DNA of 64,000 nucleotides from an uncultured Oscillibacter sp. (lineage in GTDB: Bacteria > Bacillota > Clostridia > Oscillospirales > Oscillospiraceae), in NCBI GenBank assembly GCA_910587705.1, contig CAJUMX010000007.1, positions 1-64,000 on the forward strand, given 5' to 3'. This document shows positions 1-7,708 of this stretch, in pieces. The position numbers and the translations under genes are program-made. A model generated the notes under the pieces. The model did no database searches and was not told where the DNA came from. It saw nothing but the letters and a program-made list of their open reading frames with translations. Numbering within the stretch: position 1 is the first letter of the stretch; each line of letters starts with the position of its first letter.

Positions 1-145
1 ACACCTCATAAAGCCGCTGCTCCAACTCCCGGCGTTTCGCCGCCTCCTGTTCCGGGGAGAGAATGGGCGTGAGATTTTCCAGAGGGATTTCCCGGCCCTG
101 GAAATTGACAATCTCGGTCTGCTTCTTGTAGCTGATATGCTCCAT
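1..145 (-). CDS. Small hypothetical protein of a mobile element (3' end outside window)
   Basis: The reading frame starts at the ATG complementary to 143-145 and stays open to the window edge, giving 48 residues beginning MEHISYKKQTEIVNF. It is hydrophilic with a Glu/Arg-rich end (EQEAAKRRELEQRL), which suggests a short helix. I do not recognise a named family. From memory, similar short proteins occur in Clostridial integrative elements beside replication and mobilisation genes, which fits the RepA_N and Cys-rich VLP neighbours on the same strand. No function is assigned. A run of T/AT-rich sequence and a GGACA-TTTGTCC palindrome near 195-210 separate it from the RepA_N gene. Confidence 0.5.
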   Translation of the reverse strand, partial: MEHISYKKQTEIVNFQGREIPLENLTPILSPEQEAAKRRELEQRLYEV

Positions 146-316
146 AGGCAACTCCTTATTTTCAAATTTTCAAACGGACCTGTGATGTAGTAGCGGACAT
201 TTGTCCGGCGTTTGTCCGAAAAGTGGGCGCTATTTACTCCCACTCGTTTGGTTCATTTATTTGTTTCTATTTGTTTGATTTGGGGGTAGTTTTCTATCTG
301 CGGAAGGTCTTGTTTT

Positions 317-718
317 CTAACTGTTCCGAAGGTCATTTTCTGCCCCCGTGATGGACAATCCTTTGTCCATCTGGGATGGGATAATTCTTTGTCCATCAGG
401 CAGTTTCACATAAATCAGATTGGGCAAGAACTGTCCCCGGCGCTTACGCTCAATCAGCCCCGCCGCCGACAACTCGGCTAAAGCGTTCTTGGCAGATGAA
501 AGGCTCCTATTCAGTGCCTCCGCTATCTTCTCCACCGGGAAAATGATGTAGACCCAGCCCGCTTCGTCCGTCCAGCCGTTGAGCTGGGAGAGGTGCGCCC
601 TGTCCAGCAAGAGTGCGTAGGTCAAGGCGGCGGTATGGGACAATGCCATATCCATCAGGAATTGGGGGTAGGGAAAATAGGGCGGCAAAGTGGTATCGAC
701 TGTCATGTAATCGGTCAT
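317..718 (-). CDS. RepA_N-type replication initiator protein (short form)
   Basis: This 133-residue protein matches the N-terminal replication-initiator domain (RepA_N) carried by many Gram-positive plasmids and integrative elements. The sequence TLPPYFPYPQFLMD followed by a winged-helix segment (VEKIAEALNRSLSSAKNALAELSAAGLIERKRRG) is typical of the family. The domain binds the element's origin DNA. Here only this domain remains: full plasmid RepA_N proteins are usually about twice as long, while element-borne copies are often short like this one. The ATG at 718 has a good AAGGAGG Shine-Dalgarno about 8 bases upstream. It lies among element genes on the minus strand, so a role in transient extrachromosomal replication of the element is inferred from family and context. 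Confidence 0.75.
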   Translation of the reverse strand: MTDYMTVDTTLPPYFPYPQFLMDMALSHTAALTYALLLDRAHLSQLNGWTDEAGWVYIIFPVEKIAEALNRSLSSAKNALAELSAAGLIERKRRGQFLPNLIYVKLPDGQRIIPSQMDKGLSITGAENDLRNS

Positions 719-839
719 GGTGTTAGCCTCCTTCGTGCTGGCTGTTCAGACCGCCGCTGTGGGCCGTTAGAGGCCCGTTTTCGGGGCCGGGAAGGAAATG
801 TATCAGGCCCCCGTCGAGGGCGGTCTTGAAAGCCTTGAT

Positions 840-1229
840 TTACAAGGGCTTTTTAAGCCCTAAAGCGTGACACTTCTGCCTTTGTCTGCGCTTGCGTTCG
901 GTGGCTTTAGCCCGCTTCATATGTGCGGCGCAATCAGGACAGTATTTCGCCCGATTGGATTTTGGCAGATAGAGGCCACCGCATAGGACGCATTTCTTCA
1001 TGTCGGCCCGACAGAGCAGGGTAGCGCACAGGCCAGCGTCCAGAGGGAGGACGGCGGCGCGGAACCATTTGCAGATTAGGGAATAGGTGATGCTCTGCGG
1101 GCAGACACATTCCTCGCCGTTGTCCAGAAGCAGGCAGTTTCCGCAATCGTAGTTACAGCATTCATGTACTAATCTCCGGGCCGTGCGGTACTGCTGATAG
1201 GTCATGTGAGAGATTTCGGGCGCTGTCAT
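840..1229 (-). CDS. Cysteine-rich VLP domain protein of integrative elements
   Basis: A 129-residue protein with two cysteine clusters. The N-terminal half has HECCNYDCGNCLLLDNGEEC and a nearby VCP motif. The C-terminal half has CVLCGGLYLPKSNRAKYCPDC, a zinc-ribbon CxxC...CxxC pattern, followed by a basic tail (KRAKATERKRRQRQK). This is the layout of the Cys-rich VLP family found next to mobilisation genes in Clostridial conjugative elements; its biochemical role is unknown, though zinc and nucleic-acid binding look likely. In related elements mobilisation proteins lie upstream. Here they are missing and only a hairpin-rich gap precedes the gene, so the element is probably deleted. The start is preceded by GGGGGAG. 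Confidence 0.7.
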   Translation of the reverse strand: MTAPEISHMTYQQYRTARRLVHECCNYDCGNCLLLDNGEECVCPQSITYSLICKWFRAAVLPLDAGLCATLLCRADMKKCVLCGGLYLPKSNRAKYCPDCAAHMKRAKATERKRRQRQKCHALGLKKPL

Positions 1230-1230
1230 T

Positions 1231-1721
1231 TCACGCGCTCCCCCGGCAAAATCCTAAAAGCGTCATTTTGGCGTTTTTAACGTGAGCGCCAATCTGGCGT
1301 TGACGATACCTGACCCGCCGGAAAGGAACAGACGCGAAGCGGGTGTTTCTTTCCGGCGGGTGTGCAAGGGGTTTGGGGAGTGCAGCTCCCCATCGCGTCC
1401 GAAGGACGCAACGCCCCAACCTGGGGTCCCCGCAAAGTCTCAGACTTTGTGGGGAAAGGAGGAGCAAGGGAGCGAGCGCAGTTTTCGCCGCAAGGCGAAA
1501 ACGGAGATGAGCGGACTTTGCGACGACGCGCGCACGACACCGGAACGGTGTATAAGTGCGCTGTTGGAAACAGACAGGATTTCCGGCACGAAAAATCATG
1601 GTGTTCACTGTGACCTCCTTGACATAGGAGGGACAAGCCGCCGGAGCAGCTTGTCCCTCCCGATGATAGGGCGATTGCCCCTCACCTGGTAGCCATCATG
1701 CCAGGGTGATCGTCAGGGCGG
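1231..1721. other. Gene-free hairpin array, candidate transfer origin region
   Basis: About 490 bases with no convincing gene; the overlapping frames on both strands are Arg/Pro/Ser-rich and look non-coding. A series of perfect or near-perfect inverted repeats follows one after another: 1314-1325 with 1349-1360 (12 bp, CCCGCCGGAAAG), 1375-1380 with 1386-1391, 1395-1400 with 1404-1409, 1414-1417 with 1423-1426, 1428-1440 with 1442-1454 (13 bp, one G:T), and 1481-1489 with 1494-1502 (9 bp). It lies between a Cys-rich VLP gene and a sigma-like gene of an integrative element. That is where mobilisation genes and oriT would be expected, so an oriT or structured regulatory region is inferred. Confidence 0.45.
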
Positions 1722-2120
1722 TCAGCGGAAAAATTTGAAAAACTTTTTCCGAACACCCTCGATGCTTTCATGGACTGCGGCCTTGGAGCAGCCGCACAGT
1801 TGCCCAATTTCCGCATAGCTGTAATCGTACAGCGCATAGAGCAGAAACCGCTCCCGCTGGGTCTTGGTGCAGAGGGCCAGCACCGTCATAATTTCATCCA
1901 GCGTCTCCCGCTGGCAGACCAATTCCTCCGGGGTGGCGCAGTAGGGCAGAACGCCCTGGGCAGCGATTATGTACTCGTCACATTCGCGCCCGTCCCAATG
2001 CCGCCGCTGTTCCCGCTCAAGGCTCCGTTCGGTGCGCTTGGCCAGCTCCCAAAACTCGTCAAGGGTGGCGGCGTCCTCATAGGTCATTTTGCGGCTGTAT
2101 CTCTTGATGGTAATTTCCAT
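1722..2120 (-). CDS. Sigma-70 region 4-like protein of an integrative element
   Basis: A 132-residue protein starting MEITIKRYSRKMTYEDAATLDEF. The C-terminal 50 residues (TQRERFLLYALYDYSYAEIGQLCGCSKAAVHESIEGVRKKFFKFFR) form a sigma region-4 type helix-turn-helix, with SYAEIGQLCGCSKAAVHES as the recognition unit. Such short sigma-like proteins are frequent in Tn916/Tn1549-type elements and are thought to control their transfer or excision genes. A longer upstream frame exists, but the ATG at 2120 has a perfect AGGAGGA (2128-2134) and is chosen. No region 2 is visible, so it may act as a DNA-binding regulator rather than a full sigma factor. Confidence 0.7.
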   Translation of the reverse strand: MEITIKRYSRKMTYEDAATLDEFWELAKRTERSLEREQRRHWDGRECDEYIIAAQGVLPYCATPEELVCQRETLDEIMTVLALCTKTQRERFLLYALYDYSYAEIGQLCGCSKAAVHESIEGVRKKFFKFFR

Positions 2121-2224
2121 CGTGTTATCCTCCTGTTCAAATTTGGGGAAGTGCGAAATCTGAACAGGAGGGCGGGGAGCGGCAACGGGGCCGGATAGAG
2201 CGGCCCGCCGAAAAAGCAAAAATA

Positions 2225-2249
2225 CCCGAACAGCACGAGACTGTTCGGG
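2225..2249 (-). terminator. Hairpin terminator on the minus strand
   Basis: CCCGAACAG and CTGTTCGGG form a 9-bp perfect stem around a 7-base loop. On the minus strand it is followed by a T-rich stretch (TATTTTTGC). It lies between the end of the KTR/ABC operon and the sigma-like gene, so it probably insulates the two. Confidence 0.6.
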
Positions 2250-2365
2250 CGCTGGGGTTGGCGATATGGGCAGACAAAAAACGACTATTTTCGCAAACCT
2301 GGGTAGGGGATGCCGCTGTGAGGATTAGGCTTTTTTTGATGAAAAATCAGGTAATGCGAACATGG

Positions 2366-2455
2366 GAAAAGACACGACAGCGCCTCCTTGACGGTTGCCG
2401 TGTCTTTTCAAAAGAAAGGGCCGATAACCGCATTTTACATCTGCGTGTTATCGGC
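2366..2455 (-). terminator. Two tandem inverted repeats after the KTR gene
   Basis: Two stems lie side by side: GCCGATAAC (2420-2428) with GTTATCGGC (2447-2455), touching the stop codon of the KTR gene, then GAAAAGACACG (2366-2376) with CGTGTCTTTTC (2399-2409). Reading leftward, the first stem is followed by CCCTTTCTTTTG, which fits a rho-independent terminator of the leftward operon. Confidence 0.5.
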
Positions 2456-2654
2456 TCTGCGTCTGCGCGTCTGGCTCTGTGATAACTGAAACATGGAATT
2501 TTTCTACATGAATGAGCATTTCTTTCCGGCATTTGGGACAGAACAAGGGGAAGTTTATCAACTGCGTATCGGAACGCATTTTGATGCGGGTCTTACTGCC
2601 GCACACAGGACATAGCAGCCATTCAAAACTTTCCGCAGGAACATCACTTTTCAT
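2448..2654 (-). CDS. Cysteine-rich KTR-domain protein
   Basis: A 68-residue protein of the Cys-rich KTR family, common in Clostridial integrative elements. The family signature is clear: LLCPVCGSKTRIKMR, then FPLFCPKCRKEMLI. This gives two CxxC pairs for one zinc ribbon, with the eponymous KTR. It starts inside the upstream gene: the ATG at 2654 overlaps the end of the 2644-2889 gene by 11 bases, which indicates translational coupling. A longer upstream frame reads antisense-like sequence and is rejected. Function is unknown; it is the last gene of the TetR-ABC operon. The C-terminal segment EPDAQTQSR is, from memory, conserved in the family. Confidence 0.7.
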   Translation of the reverse strand: MKSDVPAESFEWLLCPVCGSKTRIKMRSDTQLINFPLFCPKCRKEMLIHVEKFHVSVITEPDAQTQSR

Positions 2655-2889
2655 CGCTTTTGCCGCCCTTTTCCTGGTGCAGTACAACGCTGCTGACAAG
2701 GCCGATACCGCCCAGCACAGCGCACCATTTGGACGAGAACACAACACCCGCCGCCACCAGGCCAGCGCCGACAACGAAATTGCACACTGAGGCCGCTTTC
2801 AGCGTTTTCTTTTTGGGGTTGGGGAGCGATACAGAAACCCCCAGCTTTTCATTCAGCTTTTCGCAGGCACGATTGACTTCTTTTACCAT
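2644..2889 (-). CDS. Small membrane protein, probably two TM helices
   Basis: An 81-residue protein: a charged N-terminus (MVKEVNRACEKLNEKLGVSV), then hydrophobic segments at about residues 33-50 and 55-70, and a charged tail. The start ATG has an AGGAGG Shine-Dalgarno. It lies in the leftward operon between a second small membrane protein and the KTR gene. I do not recognise a family. Its position next to a lantibiotic-type ABC exporter makes an accessory role in the membrane possible, but nothing in the sequence proves that. Confidence 0.6.
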   Translation of the reverse strand: MVKEVNRACEKLNEKLGVSVSLPNPKKKTLKAASVCNFVVGAGLVAAGVVFSSKWCAVLGGIGLVSSVVLHQEKGGKSDEK

Positions 2890-2893
2890 TGTC

Positions 2894-3121
2894 TTACCTC
2901 CTAAAAATCAGTTGTATGCCGTGATTGGCTATGAGCAGCACACCGACACAAATTATGATCCATGCAAGCGTGTTCTTCTTTTTCCCTTTTCTCTTATTCA
3001 AGAGCAGGAAAAGCACCCCCACGACCGTAATGCAGACGCCGACAATCAGCGAAACGATTGAGATAAGCTGCATCGTTTCTGCACCAGGAACGGGGATAAA
3101 GCTGGGAATGGGAAAGTTCAT
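2894..3121 (-). CDS. Small membrane protein with two TM helices
   Basis: A 75-residue protein with two hydrophobic helices (about residues 18-40, LISIVSLIVGVCITVVGVLF, and 52-70) joined by a strongly basic loop NKRKGKKKN. By the positive-inside rule the loop is cytoplasmic. The ATG at 3121 is preceded by AAAGGAGG. It follows the ABC permease gene by about 20 bases and precedes another small membrane protein by 4 bases, so all are co-transcribed. The family is unknown to me. Confidence 0.6.
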   Translation of the reverse strand: MNFPIPSFIPVPGAETMQLISIVSLIVGVCITVVGVLFLLLNKRKGKKKNTLAWIIICVGVLLIANHGIQLIFRR

Positions 3122-3140
3122 GTAGCTGCCTCCTTTTCTG

Positions 3141-3833
3141 TCAGTTACTCAAGTCAGAAGAAACCATTTTGCGGACGGTGATTGCGGAAAAGCCTGCGCC
3201 GATCATGCCAAACACGATAGCCGCAATCGGAATGGACATCAGCCCTGCGCTGCTGCCTTGGGAATTGGAAACAATGGCGGCGAGTGCAAAGGATGAAACG
3301 ATGGTCGCAATCGTGGACTTCTTTATCATTCCGATGTAGAGCGGGAGCAGGCCCAGCAAAACAGCCGACAAAGCTGTGATGGCTTGTGTCATCAGATTTG
3401 CAGGGCTGGTGGTGACAAAGGGGAAATATTGGCTTATAAAGGACAGGCAGGCGTATTGAAAAATGCCGGACAACCCATGAAATAGAAGCATGATGCCGCA
3501 TATCAGGATAATCTTCACGGCAATCAATTTTCCACGCTGGACAGGATAGGTAAATAGCAGATTTATCGTTTTGCTACGGTATTCTTCCACGATAAATGCT
3601 GAAATCAAGACCGCCTCCCAGACAATCAGCATAGCCCTCACAAGCATAGTTGCCAACGTCAGCGTATCCAACTGCGCGGGTGGCAGGCCGGTCACAGCAA
3701 CTCCACCGTCTGCGCTCAGGAGGGAGGACGTAAACGCGCTCAACAAGGTAATCACAACATTTGCGGCCAGCAGGCTAATAAAATGCGATTTGAGCGAAAC
3801 CCTTTTCAATTCCAGCTTAACAAGGTTTTGCAT
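3141..3833 (-). CDS. ABC transporter permease, lantibiotic-immunity/ABC-2 type
   Basis: A 230-residue membrane protein with six hydrophobic segments, of the size and pattern of single-permease ABC-2 exporters such as those giving immunity or resistance to bacitracin and lantibiotics. The N-terminus LVKLELKRVSLKSHF is the usual short cytoplasmic lead. A GTG start at 3842 is possible, but the ATG at 3833 has a strong GGGGGGAGG eight bases upstream. It overlaps the end of the ATPase gene, so the two are translationally coupled and should form one transporter. Substrate is not evident; peptide antibiotic export is inferred from family and from the TetR gene heading the operon. Confidence 0.75.
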   Translation of the reverse strand: MQNLVKLELKRVSLKSHFISLLAANVVITLLSAFTSSLLSADGGVAVTGLPPAQLDTLTLATMLVRAMLIVWEAVLISAFIVEEYRSKTINLLFTYPVQRGKLIAVKIILICGIMLLFHGLSGIFQYACLSFISQYFPFVTTSPANLMTQAITALSAVLLGLLPLYIGMIKKSTIATIVSSFALAAIVSNSQGSSAGLMSIPIAAIVFGMIGAGFSAITVRKMVSSDLSN

Positions 3834-4551
3834 GACTGCCACCTCCCCCCAGCAAACTCAAATAATAGGTTTCGAGGTTCATGCCCTTTTCCGCAATCTC
3901 CGTCATGGATATTTCCGCAAGCATGGAACCATGGTCTATGATGCCGATGGTGTCCGCGATTTTGGATAGCTCGTCCAGAATATGGCTGGATATGAAGATG
4001 CTTGTGTGATGCTCCCGGTTGATCTGCCGGAGTAGTTCCCGCACTTCCATCACGCCCTGGGGGTCTAATCCGTTGATTGGTTCGTCCAGAATGAGCAGTT
4101 CCGGCTTAGTCAGAAAAGCCCTCGCAAGGGCAAGCCGCTGTTTCATGCCCAGAGAAAATTTGCCTACGGCTTTATTGTCAGTCTCTGAAAGGCCCAGCAT
4201 CGCCAGCATTTCCCCGATACGTTCATAGCCCGCGCCCATATACCCACAATGCAGTTCCAGATTTTCACGGGCACTCAAATGCTGATAGAAAACGGGGCTT
4301 TCAATGATGCTCCCAATCCGGGAGAAAACAGAGTGGTTTCCTTTTTCGACGCGCTCCCCTAACAGGGTGATCGTTCCGGCATCGGGGGCCATGATGTGAT
4401 AGAGCGTTTTCATCAGCGAGGTTTTCCCCGCGCCGTTTGCGCCTAAAAAGCCGTAAATCTCACCTTGTTTCACCCTCAAGGTTACATCATTCAAAATGAC
4501 GCTGCCGTCAATGCTCTTGGATAGATGGCTGGTTTCAACTGCATAGGTCAT
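3817..4551 (-). CDS. ABC transporter ATP-binding protein, antimicrobial-peptide type
   Basis: A 244-residue ATPase partner of the permease at 3141-3833. All motifs are present: Walker A GANGAGKTS (about residues 38-46), signature FSLGMKQRLALARA, Walker B LLILDEPINGLDPQG, and the switch histidine in IFISSHILDEL. The family (BcrA/lantibiotic protection ATPases) pumps hydrophobic peptides or drugs out of the membrane. The start ATG at 4551 overlaps the stop of the preceding DUF4177-like gene by 4 bases (ATGA). Regulation is probably by the TetR protein encoded first in the operon. Confidence 0.85.
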   Translation of the reverse strand: MTYAVETSHLSKSIDGSVILNDVTLRVKQGEIYGFLGANGAGKTSLMKTLYHIMAPDAGTITLLGERVEKGNHSVFSRIGSIIESPVFYQHLSARENLELHCGYMGAGYERIGEMLAMLGLSETDNKAVGKFSLGMKQRLALARAFLTKPELLILDEPINGLDPQGVMEVRELLRQINREHHTSIFISSHILDELSKIADTIGIIDHGSMLAEISMTEIAEKGMNLETYYLSLLGGGGSHAKPC

Positions 4552-4778
4552 GCCTGCGCCGCCTCCCCAGGCTGGTTCAGCCTCTTGAAAATCAGCGTGA
4601 CCCGATGGGCAAGGCCCACAAGGGAATACTGTGAGCTGCCCAGATAGGGGAGCGTGAGGGATGAAGTCAATTCCCAGCCCTCTTTGCCCCAGCGGTTTAA
4701 TTGGGCGGTCAGGGCATCCTGGGAACGCTCTACGTCCTTGCAGTCTACGGTGACAGTTTTGTACTCAAATATTTCCAT
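4548..4778 (-). CDS. DUF4177-like small protein
   Basis: A 76-residue protein beginning MEIFEYKTVTVDCKDVERS, with the WGKEGWELTSS core of the DUF4177 family (short alpha-beta proteins of unknown function). Its start lies 10 bases after the TetR stop and its stop overlaps the ABC ATPase start, so it is a true operon member. Upstream in-frame codons would overlap the TetR gene and lack a ribosome site, so the ATG at 4778 is preferred. Confidence 0.65.
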   Translation of the reverse strand: MEIFEYKTVTVDCKDVERSQDALTAQLNRWGKEGWELTSSLTLPYLGSSQYSLVGLAHRVTLIFKRLNQPGEAAQA

Positions 4779-4788
4779 GAAATCTCCT

Positions 4789-5379
4789 TTACTCAAAGAT
4801 ACTGCCCACAAGAATATCCGCCATACGGTCAAACACAGCGAGATAATCACAGGTGACAGCAAGGGTTTCTTTTGCGTTGATGGTTGACAGCAATGCGCTT
4901 AAAATCCCATACGCCTGAGTTGCCTCCATTCTCAAAGCGAGGTTTGCGGCCTGAACAGCTTGCTTAAAAAATTCAAAGCTGTCAAACTTGATTTTTTGCA
5001 TGGTTTCTTCCGGGAGCTTTGTCACGAAAGACTGAAAATCCGGGGTGTTGACGTTATACAAAAAGGGCTTGCTGTCATACTCCCGGAACAACTCTTTCAT
5101 TGACTGTGCAAAGCCCTCCTTAGTCTGACTGCTCCTGTTGATGGCAAGGACTTTCTCAGTCAGTCGCTGTTGTATGCGCTCGATGGTTTCCGAAAATAGA
5201 TCTTCCTTTGTGTGGTATAGCGTGTAGAATGTACCGATGGAGATGCCTGCATTGTCACATAGATTTTTGATGCTGGTTTTTTTGTAGCCGTGTGCAATCC
5301 AGCACTCCTCGCACAGTTCCCCCAGCCTCTCGCGGATGGCCTTTTTATCGGCATCTGAAAGAACAGGTTTTGATGGCAT
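4789..5379 (-). CDS. TetR-family repressor of the ABC exporter operon
   Basis: A 196-residue TetR-family protein. The N-terminal helix-turn-helix reads TSIKNLCDNAGISIGTFYTLYHTKEDLFSE (about residues 35-65), the classic TetR pattern. The remainder is a helical ligand-binding domain. The ATG has an AAAGGAGG ribosome site. It is the first gene of a leftward operon (repressor, DUF4177-like, ABC ATPase, permease, small proteins). A perfect 11-bp inverted repeat covers its own transcription start, so autorepression with release by the exported compound is the simplest model. Confidence 0.85.
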   Translation of the reverse strand: MPSKPVLSDADKKAIRERLGELCEECWIAHGYKKTSIKNLCDNAGISIGTFYTLYHTKEDLFSETIERIQQRLTEKVLAINRSSQTKEGFAQSMKELFREYDSKPFLYNVNTPDFQSFVTKLPEETMQKIKFDSFEFFKQAVQAANLALRMEATQAYGILSALLSTINAKETLAVTCDYLAVFDRMADILVGSIFE

Positions 5380-5407
5380 GGTTCGTCCTCCTTTCTTGCG
5401 ATTTCAT

Positions 5408-5471
5408 ATTGCGAATATTCACAAAATATATTCGCAATCAAATAATAGCACTTCATTCTTACTTTTGTCAA
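5408..5471 (-). promoter_or_regulatory. Promoter and TetR operator of the ABC exporter operon
   Basis: On the minus strand there is a near-consensus sigma-A promoter: TTGACA (5466-5471), an 18-base spacer, and TATTAT (5442-5447). Just downstream, over the expected start of transcription, ATTGCGAATAT (5428-5438) and its perfect complement (5408-5418) form an 11-bp inverted repeat with a 9-base centre. This is the size and position expected of a TetR-family operator. The TetR gene starts 28 bases further on. Confidence 0.8.
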
Positions 5472-5544
5472 GGGAAAACCCAATGTTTCATGAGAGAAGC
5501 AAAATTGTCAGCAGCTCCGCTCCATAGTTTTTGTGGTCTTGTCC

Positions 5545-6944
5545 ATATTAGTGACAACTATTTCCCTGACCACAATGTTCGGTTTATCGCCGTAAATGAC
5601 GGCGTGGACAGCGACCAGGGCGACGATGATTTTTCACCATTCCGCAACATTATGAACGAGTGGTACGCCAAGGACATCAGCCGCAAGGTACGAAGTTCCA
5701 AAAAACTGCGCGGCAACGCTGGCGACCCCATGTGCCCGCCGCCCTATGGCTACAAAAAAGACCCGGACAATCCCCGGAAGTGGATTATTGACGAGGAAGC
5801 CGCCGAGGTCGTCCGCAGGATTTACCGGCTCTGCGTAGAGGGGAAGGGGATCGAAACCACGGCCCGCTTGTTGCAGGAGGACGGCATCTTGACCCCCACA
5901 CAGTATTGGGAGAGCAAGGGCATCCGTAAGGGCGGCAAAAAGAGTCAGGACACCCCCTGCAAATGGTGTAAGACCACCATCACCAAAATCCTGACCCTCC
6001 GGGAGTACACGGGCACCCTGGTCAACTTCAAGACCTACTCCAAATCTTTCAAAAATAAGCGCCGCCTGGACAATCCAGAAGAAAATTGGGCTATCTTTGA
6101 GAACCACCATGAGGCCATCATCGACAAGACCACATGGGAGCAGGTGCAGAAGCTCCGGGAGGGGACAAAGCGCCGGAAGCCCAAGAATACCGAGAAGAAT
6201 ATGTTCGCCGGTCTGCTGTACTGCGCCGATTGCGGCCATAAGCTGCATTACAACATCAACCACCCTAACAGCTCCATTGAGTATTTCAACTGTTCCAACT
6301 ACCGGGGCAACCGAGGCACCTGCAACGAAACCCACTACATCCGGGCCGACTCGTTGGAGCAGGTGGTATTGCTGGAACTCAACCGCATGGTTAGCTACCT
6401 GAAAAACCACGCCGAGGAATTTGCCGAGCTGCTGGCTCAGAAAACCACCAAGGACTATGAGAGGGAGAGCCGGAACAGACGGCAGCACCTTCAAGAGTTG
6501 ATTGCCAGGAATAAAGAGGTTGACCGGCTGTTTGAACGTATCTACGAGGACAATGTATCGGGCAAGCTGACGGATGAACGCTTTATGAAAATGTCCCAGC
6601 GGTACGACGAGGAACAGCAGCAGCTCAAAAAGGACATTGAAGAATTGCAGCGCCAGTGTGACAGGGAGAACGACCGGGCTTTCTGCAAGGAGCAGTTTTT
6701 GAAGGCGGTGCGAAAGTTCATGGAGATGAAAACGCTGACGCCCACCATCCTCCATGAGCTTGTAGAGCGTATCGACGTGTATCAGACCCAGGGCAGGGGA
6801 AAGAACAGGACGCAGCGGATCGTGATCCACTATAATTTCATTGGTGTCCTGGACTTGCCGGAGGTGGAGGAATACCCGGAAAACGTGGTGCTGGACAGCC
6901 GCCAGGGTGTAGCTATTGAGTATCTTGTCGGCAAGGCTGGGTAA
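5545..6944 (+). pseudogene. Large serine recombinase lacking its catalytic N-terminus
   Basis: The frame from about 5545 matches the large serine recombinases that integrate and excise Clostridial elements. It has NVRFIAVNDGVDSDQGDDDF, then FRNIMNEWYAKDISRKVRS, the recombinase domain (PPPYGYKKD...), the zinc ribbon (LLYCADCGHKL...FNCSNY...TCNETHYIRA), and a long coiled coil (about 6400-6700). The roughly 80-100 residues that would hold the catalytic serine are absent. What lies in frame upstream is unrelated sequence that overlaps the TetR promoter and start. The gene was therefore cut by a deletion or by arrival of the TetR-ABC module and cannot catalyse recombination. Its end sits about 120 bases from the tRNA pair. 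Confidence 0.8.
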
Positions 6945-6951
6945 AGAAAAC

Positions 6952-7064
6952 GGAGCGGCCCGAAAGCCGCTCCACCGGGGCAGACCGCCCCAAAGAAATA
7001 GCAAAGGAACAGCCTTTTGACTGTTCCTTTACATACGAGTGTTCAGTTGCGTTATGAACACTCG
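6952..7064 (-). terminator. Three hairpins between the recombinase remnant and tRNA genes
   Basis: Three perfect inverted repeats: 6952-6959/6966-6973 (8 bp), 7006-7012/7021-7027 (7 bp) and 7036-7045/7055-7064 (10 bp, CGAGTGTTCA). On the minus strand the two left-hand stems are followed by T-rich runs (GTTTTCTTT and TTTGCTATTTCTTT), so they can end the leftward tRNA transcript. The 10-bp stem abuts the CCA end of tRNA-Met and may be a processing or attachment feature. Confidence 0.5.
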
Positions 7065-7067
7065 ACA

Positions 7068-7143
<76 letters not shown>

Positions 7144-7156
7144 ATATTCCATTATG

Positions 7157-7243
7157 TGGTGCCGGTGACCGGACTCGAACCGGTACAGTATCGCTACCGG
7201 GAGATTTTAAGTCTCCTGTGTCTACCAATTCCACCACACCGGC
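7157..7243 (-). tRNA. tRNA-Leu (UAA)
   Basis: An 87-base tRNA on the minus strand with encoded CCA. The 7-bp acceptor stem pairs GCCGGTG with CACCGGC. The anticodon loop is CTTAAAA with anticodon TAA, followed by the long variable arm typical of leucine tRNAs and the T-arm GGTTCGAGTCC. Confidence 0.95.
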
Positions 7244-7328
7244 AGCTTGTCGGCATGGATTAGAATATCATAGATATACTGAGTTTGTCAAGCAATATTT
7301 TCAAAAAATAAAAATTTGTTGATTTACC

Positions 7329-7374
7329 ATTGAAGTGCGAAAGGTCGAAAGACCTCGACGCACTTCAATTTTTT
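7329..7374 (+). terminator. Strong two-part hairpin with T-run
   Basis: ATTGAAGTGCG (7329-7339) pairs perfectly with CGCACTTCAAT (7359-7369). Inside it a second stem AGGTC/GACCT closes a GAAA tetraloop. TTTTT follows at once on the plus strand. It ends about 30 bases before the HTH gene at 7403, so it either blocks read-through from the tRNA side or acts as an attenuator. No plus-strand gene directly upstream needs it. Confidence 0.7.
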
Positions 7375-7402
7375 ATGCCTTGAGGGAAAGGAGGCCGGAA
7401 AT

Positions 7403-7708
7403 ATGGGCCGAGAACTCCGCTATCTCGGACCGAGTGAGCGGGCGGAAATTGAGAGACTTCACAACGGGGGCGCTCCGGTGGCAAAGATTGCCGAGAAAGT
7501 CGGCTCCCATGTAGCCACAATTTACCGCAAACTCCCAAACGGCTACACAGGGGCCGTAGACGAGTACAGTCGGTGGGTGTATAGCGCCGAGATCGCACAA
7601 CGGGTCTTTGAGAGGAACATCAAGTGCCGGGGTGAGCGGGTCGCGGCGGCGGAGGCTTTGAGAGAGGAGGCGGTCCAGAAATGGCCGAAACTCGGCGGGA
7701 TTGCGTGA
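7403..7708 (+). CDS. HTH protein (IS30/phage-type helix-turn-helix)
   Basis: A 101-residue protein. Residues 10-55 (LGPSERAEIERLHNGGAPVAKIAEKVGSHVATIYRKLPNGYTG) form a helix-turn-helix of the kind seen at the N-terminus of IS30 transposases and in small Clostridial phage proteins. The rest is charged and helical. It has AGGAGG ten bases before its ATG. It is followed by a run of small phage-like genes on the same strand, so a prophage regulatory or replication-region protein is more likely than a transposase piece, although an IS30 remnant lies 2 kb downstream. Confidence 0.6.
   Translation: MGRELRYLGPSERAEIERLHNGGAPVAKIAEKVGSHVATIYRKLPNGYTGAVDEYSRWVYSAEIAQRVFERNIKCRGERVAAAEALREEAVQKWPKLGGIA

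Noticed and set aside
1231..1692. Overlapping frames on both strands in the hairpin region
   Set aside because: Arg/Pro/Ser-rich with no family match; the structure is explained by inverted repeats.
5292..5544. N-terminal extension of the serine recombinase
   Set aside because: It overlaps the TetR coding start and promoter and has no recombinase similarity; the homologous part begins near 5545.
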